From: Treponema sp.
GTDB lineage: Bacteria; Spirochaetota; Spirochaetia; Treponematales; Breznakiellaceae
Assembly: GCA_009784995.1 (NCBI GenBank)
Contig: WQXE01000001.1
Span: forward strand, 1 to 44,166
Length of the DNA stretch: 44,166 bases
Reading direction: 5' to 3'
Part shown: piece after piece, positions 23,047 to 30,677 of the stretch
How positions within the stretch are numbered: the first letter of the stretch is position 1
Layout of the letters: each line of letters opens with the position of its first letter
The notes under the pieces: generated by a model
Seen by the model: only the letters and a program-made list of their open reading frames with translations
What the model was told of the DNA's origin: nothing
The model's database searches: none
Position numbers and translations under genes: made by a program

Positions 23047-23950
23047 CCCGCCTTTTCGCGGCAAACGAAAGAAGTGTATAAATATTTACAAGAATACCAA
23101 AACCCAGAAAAAATAATGGAAGCGCGATATTAATAGGAACAATGCCATTTAAAAATGAATCGATAGTATCTATCATTTCGGGTCTATTAAATAATGTGTT
23201 AATGGCTAAAACACCCCGAAAAGCCAAAGCCGCCAAAAACAGGTTCGCGAGGGGCCAGGCGCTAAACCTTACGGTATACGCTATCGAACACAAAAGAAAA
23301 ATTAATGAACCTACATACATAAGATACGAAAAAAACCCCTGATTAAATTTCTGTTGAAACACTTCGGCGTTTAATCTTATATCTATGGAAATACTTTTTA
23401 AAAACCAGGGAGTATCATCGCCGAACGGAACATCGGGCAATGAAAAGGACGAACTAACAGATTGCTGGTAAACAAGCGGCTGACCGGGAATCGCTGTTAC
23501 TCTTGGACCGTTTGGCTCTGTAATACCATTAAGTAAAACCACAGCGGTTTCATTTTTATTTAACTCGTTGGTAAGAATTAAACCCCTGTCCCCCAGCGGA
23601 ATACCGGAAACCTGAGCCGGTGGAACGCCTTTCCAATGTTCTAAAAGAAAAGAAATTCCAAAACAAAAAATAAATGAAAGCGACATTACGCAAACAATCG
23701 CCATTATGGAAAAACATTCTCTTCTTACAGCGTAATTTAACGCCAATATAATAGAAGAAAACAATACTAACGAAAGAGACCAGTGAGCGGCGGATATAAG
23801 TAATGTAAGTGTGGTTTCAGGTCTAGGCGGCAGATTTTTAATCCAATCAACACGTAAAGATAAAAATTTAAAAAGCGTCACTAAAATTAAACTAATGAGA
23901 AAAGTAAGACTAAATAAAAGGATTAATTTGGCTAATTTGCTCACATTCAT
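23033..23950 (-). CDS. Membrane protein of unknown function, partner of the 21316-23046 product
   Basis: 305 residues with about seven predicted hydrophobic helices: 7-28, two around 48-75, one near 80-105, then three after 205 (SYLMYVGSLIFLLCSIAYTV, LANLFLAALAFRGVLAI, NIALPLFFLGFGILVNIY). Between them is an extracytoplasmic stretch of about 95 residues with a beta-like pattern (GLILTNELNKNETAVVLLNG, then SISIDIRLNAEVFQQ). The start at ATG 23950 lacks a clear Shine-Dalgarno. The downstream gene starts inside its last codons, so the products are translationally coupled. It is divergent from gpsA across 47 nt. No family is recognised. Confidence 0.72.
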   Translation of the reverse strand: MNVSKLAKLILLFSLTFLISLILVTLFKFLSLRVDWIKNLPPRPETTLTLLISAAHWSLSLVLFSSIILALNYAVRRECFSIMAIVCVMSLSFIFCFGISFLLEHWKGVPPAQVSGIPLGDRGLILTNELNKNETAVVLLNGITEPNGPRVTAIPGQPLVYQQSVSSSFSLPDVPFGDDTPWFLKSISIDIRLNAEVFQQKFNQGFFSYLMYVGSLIFLLCSIAYTVRFSAWPLANLFLAALAFRGVLAINTLFNRPEMIDTIDSFLNGIVPINIALPLFFLGFGILVNIYTLLSFAAKRRDDYD

Positions 23951-23982
23951 AGATTATCACGGTATGAATATTCCTGTCCATA

Positions 23983-23991
23983 TGTTATAAA
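23983..23991 (+). promoter_or_regulatory. Extended -10 element of gpsA-ffh, candidate leaderless start
   Basis: TGT then TATAAA (23986-23991), 6 nt, ATG 23998. No Shine-Dalgarno is present and the -35 region is weak. Confidence 0.42.
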
Positions 23992-23997
23992 TAAGAT

Positions 23998-25059
23998 ATG
24001 GAATCAAAAATAGCGGTTCTTGGAGCCGGCGCGTGGGGAACAGCAATCGCGAAAGTAATTGCCGACAAAGGAAAGGATGTTCTAATCTGGAGTTTTGAAG
24101 AAGCTGTCAGAGACGACATTAATAACAACGGATTAAACACAAGATATTTACCGAATGTAAAATTGCCAAAAACCATAAAAGCGACATCAAATATCGAAGA
24201 AGCGGCGGAAGGAAAGCAGTTTTTAATTTACGCGGTTCCGTCATTATTCCTTCTTGATACATTAAAAAATTCTATCAATGTAAAATCGATACGCGAGGGA
24301 AAAACCACAATAGCGGTTATAACAAAAGGTTTTCTGCCAACAGAAAATGGACCTCGCCTTATACTGGAAACAATGGAAGATTATCTTCCCGGTTTTTTCC
24401 GTCAGTCTTTAGTTTATATTTCAGGTCCAAGCCACGCCGAAGAAGTATCTTGTGGAAAAATCACGGGGCTTATTGCCGCGAGTGAAAGCCCAAAAAATTC
24501 CATCCGATTTAGAGACCTTTTAAAAAACCCGCGCCTTTTGGTTTATTCATCGCTAGATGTGCGCGGCGTTCAGGTTTCCGCGGCTACAAAAAACGTAATA
24601 GCGATTGGTTTTGGCATGTTGGACGCGCTAAAAACATCGGATAAAGCCGACATTTTTGGAGACGGAACAGAATCCCTGTTACTCGCGGCGGGTCTTAACG
24701 AAATACAGCTTTTGGGCAAAGCGTTAGGCGCTACACACCCGGAAACTTTTACCTCAATTTCAGGTATTGGAGATTTGGATGTTACATGCCGGTCGGTACT
24801 TGGAAGAAACAGGCGTTTTGGAAGGGACATTATCGAAAAAAATATTTTAGACTCGTTTAAAAATATTGATGATATATTAAACCGTATCGGCGAAATCGGG
24901 TATCTTCCGGAAGGTGTAGCGGCGGCGAAACAGATCAAAGAGCTTGCCGAAAAACACAAACTGCGAATGCCTGTATCTATGGGAATTTGCAAGGTATTAA
25001 ATAAAGAGCTTAAACCAATGGAGTTCTGTAAAAACCTGCTGACAGACTGGGAGAAATAA
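23998..25059 (+). CDS. gpsA: Glycerol-3-phosphate dehydrogenase [NAD(P)+]
   Basis: 353 residues. The Rossmann signature VLGAGAWGTAIA lies at 7-18. The catalytic and substrate motifs are present: ITKGF, SGPSHAEEV, AATKNVIAIG with the active-site Lys, and GIGDLDVTCRS followed by GRNRRFG. It reduces dihydroxyacetone phosphate to sn-glycerol-3-phosphate for phospholipid synthesis in the cytoplasm. The next gene, ffh, begins immediately after its stop (no gap), with GGGAG inside the last gpsA codons serving as Shine-Dalgarno, so the two are one operon linking lipid and membrane-protein biogenesis. Length is slightly above the common 330-340 residues, owing to the C-terminal helix. Confidence 0.96.
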   Translation: MESKIAVLGAGAWGTAIAKVIADKGKDVLIWSFEEAVRDDINNNGLNTRYLPNVKLPKTIKATSNIEEAAEGKQFLIYAVPSLFLLDTLKNSINVKSIREGKTTIAVITKGFLPTENGPRLILETMEDYLPGFFRQSLVYISGPSHAEEVSCGKITGLIAASESPKNSIRFRDLLKNPRLLVYSSLDVRGVQVSAATKNVIAIGFGMLDALKTSDKADIFGDGTESLLLAAGLNEIQLLGKALGATHPETFTSISGIGDLDVTCRSVLGRNRRFGRDIIEKNILDSFKNIDDILNRIGEIGYLPEGVAAAKQIKELAEKHKLRMPVSMGICKVLNKELKPMEFCKNLLTDWEK

Positions 25060-26403
25060 ATGTTTGAAAAACTGACAGGAAAAATAAACGACGCTCTACG
25101 TTTTGTTACAGGCAAAGCTTCGATAACAGAAAAAAATATCGAGGACGCTGTAGAAGCGATTAAAATGGCGTTACTGGAAGCCGATGTTAACCTGCGGGTT
25201 GTGCGCCGTTTTGTAAACTCCACAATCGAAGAAGCCAAAGGCGAAAAAGTTCTTCGTTCAGTAGACCCTGGTCAGCAATTTATAAAAATCGTGCACGACA
25301 AGCTTGTTTCTTTCCTGGGTGATGAAGATCAAAAAACCCGCGCGCTTAAATTAAAAGGTCCCGATGTAATAACTACAATTTTAATGCTAGGGCTTCAAGG
25401 CTCGGGTAAAACAACAAGCTCGGCGAAACTGGCTCTTCGATTAAAAAAAGAAGGAAGAAAACCCTTACTTGTCGCGTGTGACTTAATCCGTCCAGCCGCT
25501 ATGGAACAGCTTGCCGTTCTTGGAAACCAAATCGACATACCTGTTCATAAAGAAGATGGCGCGAAAGACAGCGTAAAAGTTTATCAGAACGCGCTTGGCT
25601 GGGCAAAGAAAAACATGATCGACACAATCATCATCGACACAACAGGTCGAATGCAGATTGACGAACCGATGATGGAAGAACTTTCCCGTTTAAAAAAAGC
25701 TTCCAACCCGGATGAAATGCTGCTTGTAGCGGATTCAATGACAGGGCAGACAGCGGCGGACATCGCGAAAACCTTCGACGAAAAAATTGGTCTTACAGGT
25801 GTGGTATTAAGCAAGTTTGATTCCGATACGCGAGGCGGAGCCGCTCTTTCTTTAAAAACAGTAACAGGCAAACCTTTAAAGTTTACAGGCACCGGCGAAA
25901 AACCGGAAGACTTTGAACCTTTCCACCCTGACAGGATAGCGGGGCGCATACTTGGCATGGGAGATGTTGTAAGCCTTGTAGAAAAAGCGCAGGAAGTAAT
26001 CGACGAAAAGCAGGCTCTTGAACTCCAGAAAAAAATGGAAAAGGAAAACTTTACTCTGGAGGACTGGCTTGAACAAATTAGAGCGATGAAAAAAATGGGT
26101 TCGCTTCAAAAAATGCTGGACATGATACCCGGCATGCAGGGTCAACTTAGCGAAGATGATATTAACAAAGCGGAATTAAAAAGTCAGGAAGCGATTCTTA
26201 GCTCAATGACAAAAAAAGAGCGATCTAATCATTTAATTATAGGACCGCCAAGGCGAAGCAGAATCGCGAGGGGCTCCGGCACATCTGTCGCGGAAGTAGC
26301 GCGCCTTTTAAAAAGGTTTGAAAAGATGCGCGGCATGATGAAAAAAATGGCAAAAGGCAACATGAAAGGCATGCCAAATATGCCCGCAGGCTTCCAATTC
26401 TAA
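25060..26403 (+). CDS. ffh: Signal recognition particle protein Ffh
   Basis: 447 residues, full length. The N domain (1-90) is helical (ITEKNIEDAVEAIKMALLEA). The G domain has the P-loop GLQGSGKTTSSAKLA, DLIRPAAMEQL, DTTGRMQIDEP, LSKFDSDTRGGAALS and the GTGEKPEDFEPF closing motif. The methionine-rich M domain (about 315-447) has MKKMGSLQKMLDMIPGM, the SRP-RNA-binding helix region ERSNHLIIGPPRRSRIARGSG and a Met-rich tail (GMMKKMAKGNMKGMPNMP). It binds signal peptides and 4.5S RNA and delivers nascent chains to FtsY. Its stop codon overlaps that of the convergent GH3 gene by 4 bp. Confidence 0.98.
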   Translation: MFEKLTGKINDALRFVTGKASITEKNIEDAVEAIKMALLEADVNLRVVRRFVNSTIEEAKGEKVLRSVDPGQQFIKIVHDKLVSFLGDEDQKTRALKLKGPDVITTILMLGLQGSGKTTSSAKLALRLKKEGRKPLLVACDLIRPAAMEQLAVLGNQIDIPVHKEDGAKDSVKVYQNALGWAKKNMIDTIIIDTTGRMQIDEPMMEELSRLKKASNPDEMLLVADSMTGQTAADIAKTFDEKIGLTGVVLSKFDSDTRGGAALSLKTVTGKPLKFTGTGEKPEDFEPFHPDRIAGRILGMGDVVSLVEKAQEVIDEKQALELQKKMEKENFTLEDWLEQIRAMKKMGSLQKMLDMIPGMQGQLSEDDINKAELKSQEAILSSMTKKERSNHLIIGPPRRSRIARGSGTSVAEVARLLKRFEKMRGMMKKMAKGNMKGMPNMPAGFQF

Positions 26404-29366
26404 TTAAATTCAAATTGCCAAAGTCCTGTCTTGCCGTAAAACACAAAATACAGATCACGGGCGCCATTAATATTTTCTAGTTTACATTCCGCGTGTCCCC
26501 AGGATGGAAGCCGTCTAAAACTTGTTTGGGGAAGCGGATAAAATGATATATCACCTGTTATTGGTATATTTAAAACCCCCGCGATTTGCCCTTCGGGTGA
26601 ATCTAAACGAATTTCTATTCGGCTGTCATGTCTGCCTTGCGCGACAGCGGATAATTTAAATTTTTTGCCTGTTTCAAAATCCAGCGACATAAACTTTATC
26701 CACGCGCCGTCTTCATTATTAAACACTGCCGGTATATCACTGCCTCTTTTTTCATGAAGGAAACAAGAGCAGTAGGTATCAAAGTTTTTCGCGAATATAA
26801 CACTAGCAGGTAATTTTCGCGGAAGAGATTTTTCGCCTTTAACTTCAAAACCGCCTGTAAGACGAATATCCGCCGACGAAGCGCCGATTAAACAAGAGCA
26901 AGAGCCGGATTCAATTAAAAACCTTTCATTAAAACTTTCCCAAATCGCGAGTTCTTCTATTTTTAATTCAAAGTTTACAATTTTTTCTTCCCCCGCCGCC
27001 AATAAAATTCTATCAAAACTTTTTAATGTTTTTAAAGAACGCTGAAAATCTGAACCCTTAAATGTAACATACATTTGCGCCACTTCTTCTGATGAAACTG
27101 AACCTGTATTTTTTACTTTAAAAGAAATGTTTACGATATCGTCTTTCCCCGCTAAAGTTTTGTCTATTTTTAAATCCTTGTACTCAAAGTTAGTGTACGA
27201 AAGACCATGTCCAAAGGGGTACAAAACATTTCCGTTAAAATACTGATAAGTAGTTTTGCCTGCCATGATATCATATTCCATAATCGAAGGAAGCTGTTTT
27301 TCATCTTCGTACCATGTTAAAGGAGTTCTGCCTGCCGGTGAATATTTACCGCTTAAAACATCGGCGATTCCGTTTCCAGTTTCCTGAATACCGTGCGCCA
27401 TCCAGATAATCGCGGGTAATTTTTTGGAAATTTCTTTTATCGTATATGGATAACCGCTAATCATAACAAGAACTGTATTTTTATTTACATCGTTAATATT
27501 TTCGATTAACTGTTCATGGCGAGGCGGAAGGTTTAAACTGGGGCGATCTATACATTCCCTGCCGTTAATCATCGGGTCGTTGCCCGCGAAGAATAAAACA
27601 TGCCGCGCTTTGGCTGCCGCTTCTTTCGCCGCTATTAAACCGTCGCGCTCAAGCTTCATTTTAAATAACTCGCCCTTTACAGGAACCGGATCGTCATGTT
27701 GTGTAACAGGTGTTCCTGTTTCATTCGCAATAATACGCCTGTTATCGTGAGTTTTAATAAGAATGTTTCCATTTCCTTGAGGCACTATATTAAAAAGAGT
27801 AAAACCAAACCATTGTAAATTATTTTTCGCGGAAGCTGTAATAAAATAATCAGTTGTGTCATTTTTTGGCATAAGCTGAGGCGGTATTGGTTCTCTTCTT
27901 GGCGGAACTACTTCTCTTCTCGCGTAACAGCCTTCCAGTATCAAGCCGCTTTGTGTATCTGTAAATGTTTTAACACCCCAACCCCAATCTTCTACATAAA
28001 AACTCGCGGGTTTTTCCTGCGGTTTTCCGGCGGCTAATGTTTTTTTTGTTTTATCGGGATTATCCTTTTCAGGAACATCAATAAGAATTAAGGGCCGCCC
28101 ATCGTCAGTTGTAAAGGAGACAATGTCACGGCAGTCTGTAAACTCTATTTTTTCTCCGTAAGTTTTTTTAAGCGCTTCAAGCGACGTACTCTGGTATGTC
28201 GGGATCCCGGCGTACCAATCCAGGTGAAGCTCTGCCGCGAGAGGTCCCATTACAGCGATGGTTCCATTTGTTTTTTCAGGTACAATCGGTAAAATTGAAT
28301 TTTCATTTTTTAAAAGCACTATCGACTTTCTAACAGCTTCAAGTGAAAGTTTTTTATATTCTTCCTTCATATAATCAGCTTCGCCGATCGCCTCGTACGG
28401 GTTTTGATTTCCTTCTTCAATCGGATCAAACTGACCAAAGCGAAACCTTATCGCGAATATTCTTTCCAGGTGTCTGTCGATTTCCGCCTCATCGATTAAA
28501 TTTCTTTCCAAAGCTTCTTTTACAGCTTCTATTACAGGCTCGGGCATATCTGTCATACTATCCGCTCCGCTTTTTAAAGCCGCGGCAAGTGTCTCCCCGT
28601 GTGTTTCAAAATAATGATGAGCGTCTACTGTTTGTAAAAAATCGCCGCCATCAGTTACAATATGCCCTTCCAATCCCCATTCGCCTTTTACAATTTTTTC
28701 CTGTATGGGATGAATCATCATAGGGATTCCGTTTACCTCGTTGTAAGCGGTCATCATAGACACAGCTTTGGCGTCTTTTATCGCGGCTTTAAACGGCACT
28801 AGATAATATTCGTACATTAACCTGGGTGGAATAGAACAATTACACGCTATGCGGTTTTCCTCGTTATTATTGGCGAAAAAATGTTTTGGTCCGCAGCTTG
28901 CGCGTAAATAAAAAGGATGATCTCCTTGCACGCCGCGGATATATTGGCTCGCGAGCTGGCTTGTAAGATACGGATCCTCTCCATAACCTTCCTCGGTTCT
29001 ACCCCATCTTGGGTCTCTTTCCAAATCCACTGTAGGCGACCAGACAGCGAGCCCCCTTGTACGATCGCTTGATTTATAAAAACACCTAGCTTCGATCCCG
29101 ACAACTTCTCCGATCTTTTTTAAAAGGTCTCTATCCCAACTGGAAGCCAGACCTATAGTCTGCGGAAAAGTTGTATTGTTTCCTTCGCGGTTTACAAAAC
29201 CGTGAGCGCCCTCACCGCCTATTGCCCAGGCATTTATACCAAGACGTTCAACAGCGTGGTTACGGGTGGGAATAAAACCGTATTTTTCTTCGATTGTTAA
29301 TCTGGAAATCAGATCTTTAACACGTTCTTTTAAAGGTAAGGATGGATCATTAAATGGATATTTCAT
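26400..29366 (-). CDS. Glycoside hydrolase family 3 enzyme with inserted beta-domain, FnIII-like and CBM6-like modules
   Basis: 988 residues without a signal peptide, so cytoplasmic. The GH3 N-terminal barrel (about 10-320) has DLERDPRWGRTEEGYGEDP, KHFFANNNEENR and the nucleophile region HIVTDGGDF (D239; the common SDW reads TDG). The GH3 C-terminal sandwich is interrupted at about 415-580 by an insert containing Trp-rich and beta-like stretches (FYVEDWGWGV, GNILIKTHDNRRIIAN), reminiscent of a beta-trefoil or fascin-like fold. It resumes with FFAGNDPMINGRECIDR and the GRTPLTWY / YPFGHGLSYT block. An FnIII-like domain follows (about 705-800). The last 150 residues resemble CBM6 (RIEIRLDSPEGQIAGVL, GARDLYFVFYGKTGLW). 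It probably releases terminal beta-linked sugars from imported oligosaccharides; exact specificity is not readable. It lies 138 nt after the GH130 gene and has its own promoter. Confidence 0.92.
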   Translation of the reverse strand: MKYPFNDPSLPLKERVKDLISRLTIEEKYGFIPTRNHAVERLGINAWAIGGEGAHGFVNREGNNTTFPQTIGLASSWDRDLLKKIGEVVGIEARCFYKSSDRTRGLAVWSPTVDLERDPRWGRTEEGYGEDPYLTSQLASQYIRGVQGDHPFYLRASCGPKHFFANNNEENRIACNCSIPPRLMYEYYLVPFKAAIKDAKAVSMMTAYNEVNGIPMMIHPIQEKIVKGEWGLEGHIVTDGGDFLQTVDAHHYFETHGETLAAALKSGADSMTDMPEPVIEAVKEALERNLIDEAEIDRHLERIFAIRFRFGQFDPIEEGNQNPYEAIGEADYMKEEYKKLSLEAVRKSIVLLKNENSILPIVPEKTNGTIAVMGPLAAELHLDWYAGIPTYQSTSLEALKKTYGEKIEFTDCRDIVSFTTDDGRPLILIDVPEKDNPDKTKKTLAAGKPQEKPASFYVEDWGWGVKTFTDTQSGLILEGCYARREVVPPRREPIPPQLMPKNDTTDYFITASAKNNLQWFGFTLFNIVPQGNGNILIKTHDNRRIIANETGTPVTQHDDPVPVKGELFKMKLERDGLIAAKEAAAKARHVLFFAGNDPMINGRECIDRPSLNLPPRHEQLIENINDVNKNTVLVMISGYPYTIKEISKKLPAIIWMAHGIQETGNGIADVLSGKYSPAGRTPLTWYEDEKQLPSIMEYDIMAGKTTYQYFNGNVLYPFGHGLSYTNFEYKDLKIDKTLAGKDDIVNISFKVKNTGSVSSEEVAQMYVTFKGSDFQRSLKTLKSFDRILLAAGEEKIVNFELKIEELAIWESFNERFLIESGSCSCLIGASSADIRLTGGFEVKGEKSLPRKLPASVIFAKNFDTYCSCFLHEKRGSDIPAVFNNEDGAWIKFMSLDFETGKKFKLSAVAQGRHDSRIEIRLDSPEGQIAGVLNIPITGDISFYPLPQTSFRRLPSWGHAECKLENINGARDLYFVFYGKTGLWQFEFN

Positions 29367-29373
29367 GGGTTAG

Positions 29374-29402
29374 ATTATAATATAATTACAAAAAAATGTC
29401 CG
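29374..29402 (-). promoter_or_regulatory. Promoter of the GH3 gene, candidate leaderless start
   Basis: On the minus strand CGGACA (29397-29402), 17 nt, consensus TATAAT (29374-29379), then 7 nt (CTAACCC) and ATG 29366. No Shine-Dalgarno precedes the ATG. Confidence 0.5.
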
Positions 29403-29411
29403 CAATAACCT

Positions 29412-29485
29412 CACGCCAAGACGCTAAGACGCCAAGAGAATAAAGTTTATACTTCAAAATCTTTGCGCCTCTGCGCCTTTGCGTG
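29412..29485. repeat. Imperfect 25-27 bp inverted repeat of the GCGTCTTGGCG type
   Basis: The left arm (29412-29438) starts CACGCCAAGACGCTAAGACG. The right arm (29461-29485) reads CTTTGCGCCTCTGCGCCTTT then GCGTG. The reverse complement of the right arm matches the left at most positions, with changes mainly in the repeated GACG/GGCG triplets. Each arm is itself built from three GCC/GCG-AAG units. The centre is about 22 nt. Elements of this kind are scattered in intergenic regions of unrelated bacteria. It may have been inserted between GH130 and GH3. Confidence 0.65.
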
Positions 29486-29504
29486 ATGAAATTCTAAAAT
29501 AATC

Positions 29505-30503
29505 TTAAAACTTATTCTTCTTTACCCAGTCGATGATTTCGTCGACTTTGCCAAAGACAAGTCCTGTTACTGTGTCGGCGCAGCCGTAGTAAATGGCGAC
29601 TTTGCCTGTATCTTTGTCGACTAACGAAGCGACAGGGAATGTTACGTTTGGCACATCGCCCGCGATTTCGTATATTTCTTTGGGGCAAATGATATACGGT
29701 TTGGGTCTGGCGATCACTTTCCAGGGTTTGTCCAAATCCATAAGAGCCGCGCTGAATGAATAAACAAAACCGTTACAGCTTGTAAGTACTCCATGATAAA
29801 AAACTAACCAGCCTTCGGAAGTTTCGATAGGGCAGGGTCCGGCTCCTATTTTTGTGCTTTGCCAGCCGCCGTTAGGTCCCATTACATGGCGGTGTTTACC
29901 CCAGTAAACGAGATCAGGGCTTTCTGAATACCACATATCGCCGAATGGAGTATGACCTGAATCACTTGGGCGGCTGTACATCGCGTAATTGTTTCCGATT
30001 TTGCGGGGGAAAAACGCGCCGTTGCGGTTATAGGGCATCATTGAGTTTTCTATTTGGTAAAACTTTTTAAAATCGTATGTATAACCTGTGCCAAGACATG
30101 GACCTTTGTAACCGTTACACCAGATAATGTAGTAGCGGTCTTCCAGCCAAATAACGCGGGGGTCATATTTATAATCCGAATCAGGAAGTTCCGGATCTGT
30201 TTTTTCAAACTTAATCGCGTTGTCTTCAATTTTCCAGTTAACGCCGTCTTTACTGAAACCTACATGAATGTCCATGTGTCTTGTTGTATCGTCGCAGCGG
30301 AATACGCCCGCGAACTCGCCATTAAAAGGCACTACAGCGCTATTAAAAATACTGTTTGATGTAAGAGTTAAATCACGGGGTATAACCGGATTTTTGGAAA
30401 AGCGCCACATGATTTCTTTATTGGGATCGCTTCCTTTACCTGAGGAGGGTCTGTCTTCCCAGGGAATGTTTGGAATACTTGTTCCATTAACAATTTTACT
30501 CAT
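29505..30503 (-). CDS. GH130-family glycoside phosphorylase (beta-mannoside/mannosyl-glucose type)
   Basis: 332 residues from ATG 30503 (AAGGAA 6 nt upstream; the longer frame to 30539 has no such site). The five-bladed propeller family GH130 is recognised from NSAVVPFNGEFAGVFRCDD, HVGFSKDGVNW, KYDPRVIW with the catalytic acid-like D114, WQSTKIGAGPCPIETSEGWL, FYHGV and YYGCADTVTGL. Known members phosphorolyse beta-mannosidic linkages to give mannose 1-phosphate. Subfamily and acceptor (glucose, mannose or chitobiose) cannot be decided by reading. It is cytoplasmic. It follows the binding-protein gene of an ABC importer, after a 172-nt hairpin-filled spacer, so its substrate is likely the imported oligosaccharide. 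Confidence 0.88.
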   Translation of the reverse strand: MSKIVNGTSIPNIPWEDRPSSGKGSDPNKEIMWRFSKNPVIPRDLTLTSNSIFNSAVVPFNGEFAGVFRCDDTTRHMDIHVGFSKDGVNWKIEDNAIKFEKTDPELPDSDYKYDPRVIWLEDRYYIIWCNGYKGPCLGTGYTYDFKKFYQIENSMMPYNRNGAFFPRKIGNNYAMYSRPSDSGHTPFGDMWYSESPDLVYWGKHRHVMGPNGGWQSTKIGAGPCPIETSEGWLVFYHGVLTSCNGFVYSFSAALMDLDKPWKVIARPKPYIICPKEIYEIAGDVPNVTFPVASLVDKDTGKVAIYYGCADTVTGLVFGKVDEIIDWVKKNKF

Positions 30504-30521
30504 ACTTTTTTTCCTTTTTAT

Positions 30522-30558
30522 AAAAAAATATCCCGGCAATTATAATAATCACCGGGAT
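30522..30558 (-). terminator. Terminator or attenuator between the binding-protein gene and GH130
   Basis: On the minus strand the stem ATCCCGG / CCGGGAT with an A/T-rich inner pairing is followed by TATTTTTTTAT. It ends only about 18 nt before the GH130 start codon and just upstream of its Shine-Dalgarno, so partial read-through would set GH130 levels below those of the binding protein. Confidence 0.65.
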
Positions 30559-30567
30559 TTTGCATGT

Positions 30568-30597
30568 GCTTTTCAGAAATTTCAATTTCTGAAAAGC
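30568..30597. repeat. Perfect 14-bp hairpin in the binding-protein/GH130 spacer
   Basis: GCTTTTCAGAAATT and its exact complement AATTTCTGAAAAGC are separated by 2 nt. It is one of four successive hairpins between 30522 and 30677. A role in mRNA stabilisation or processing is inferred. Confidence 0.7.
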
Positions 30598-30606
30598 TAC
30601 TTAACC

Positions 30607-30638
30607 GCATTTTCGTAGGGCTTCGCCCGAGAAAATGC
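30607..30638. repeat. Nested hairpin GCATTTTC ... GAAAATGC with inner GGGC-TTC-GCCC
   Basis: Eight-bp outer arms (30607-30614 and 30631-30638) enclose a GGGC/GCCC stem with a TTC loop. It is the second hairpin in the series downstream of the binding-protein gene. Confidence 0.65.
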
Positions 30639-30641
30639 AAG

Positions 30642-30677
30642 AATGAAACTGGAATGCTAAAGCATTCCGGTTTCATT
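30642..30677. repeat. Hairpin AATGAAAC-GGAATGCT overlapping the binding-protein stop codon
   Basis: Two 8-bp arm segments with one mismatch and a 2-nt loop form a 17-position stem. It begins inside the TAA of the 30676-32028 gene, a typical place for a 3'-end protecting structure. Confidence 0.65.

Noticed and set aside
24570..25238. Minus-strand open frame of 222 codons over gpsA and ffh
   Set aside because: Antisense to two certain housekeeping genes; Ser/Pro-rich shadow composition.
26398..26405. Functional overlap of the ffh and GH3 stop codons
   Set aside because: A 4-bp convergent overlap of stops in an AT-rich compact genome is expected by chance and implies no regulation.
28343..28723. 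Plus-strand open frame inside the GH3 gene
   Set aside because: Antisense to the conserved GH3 barrel and linker; no start signal.
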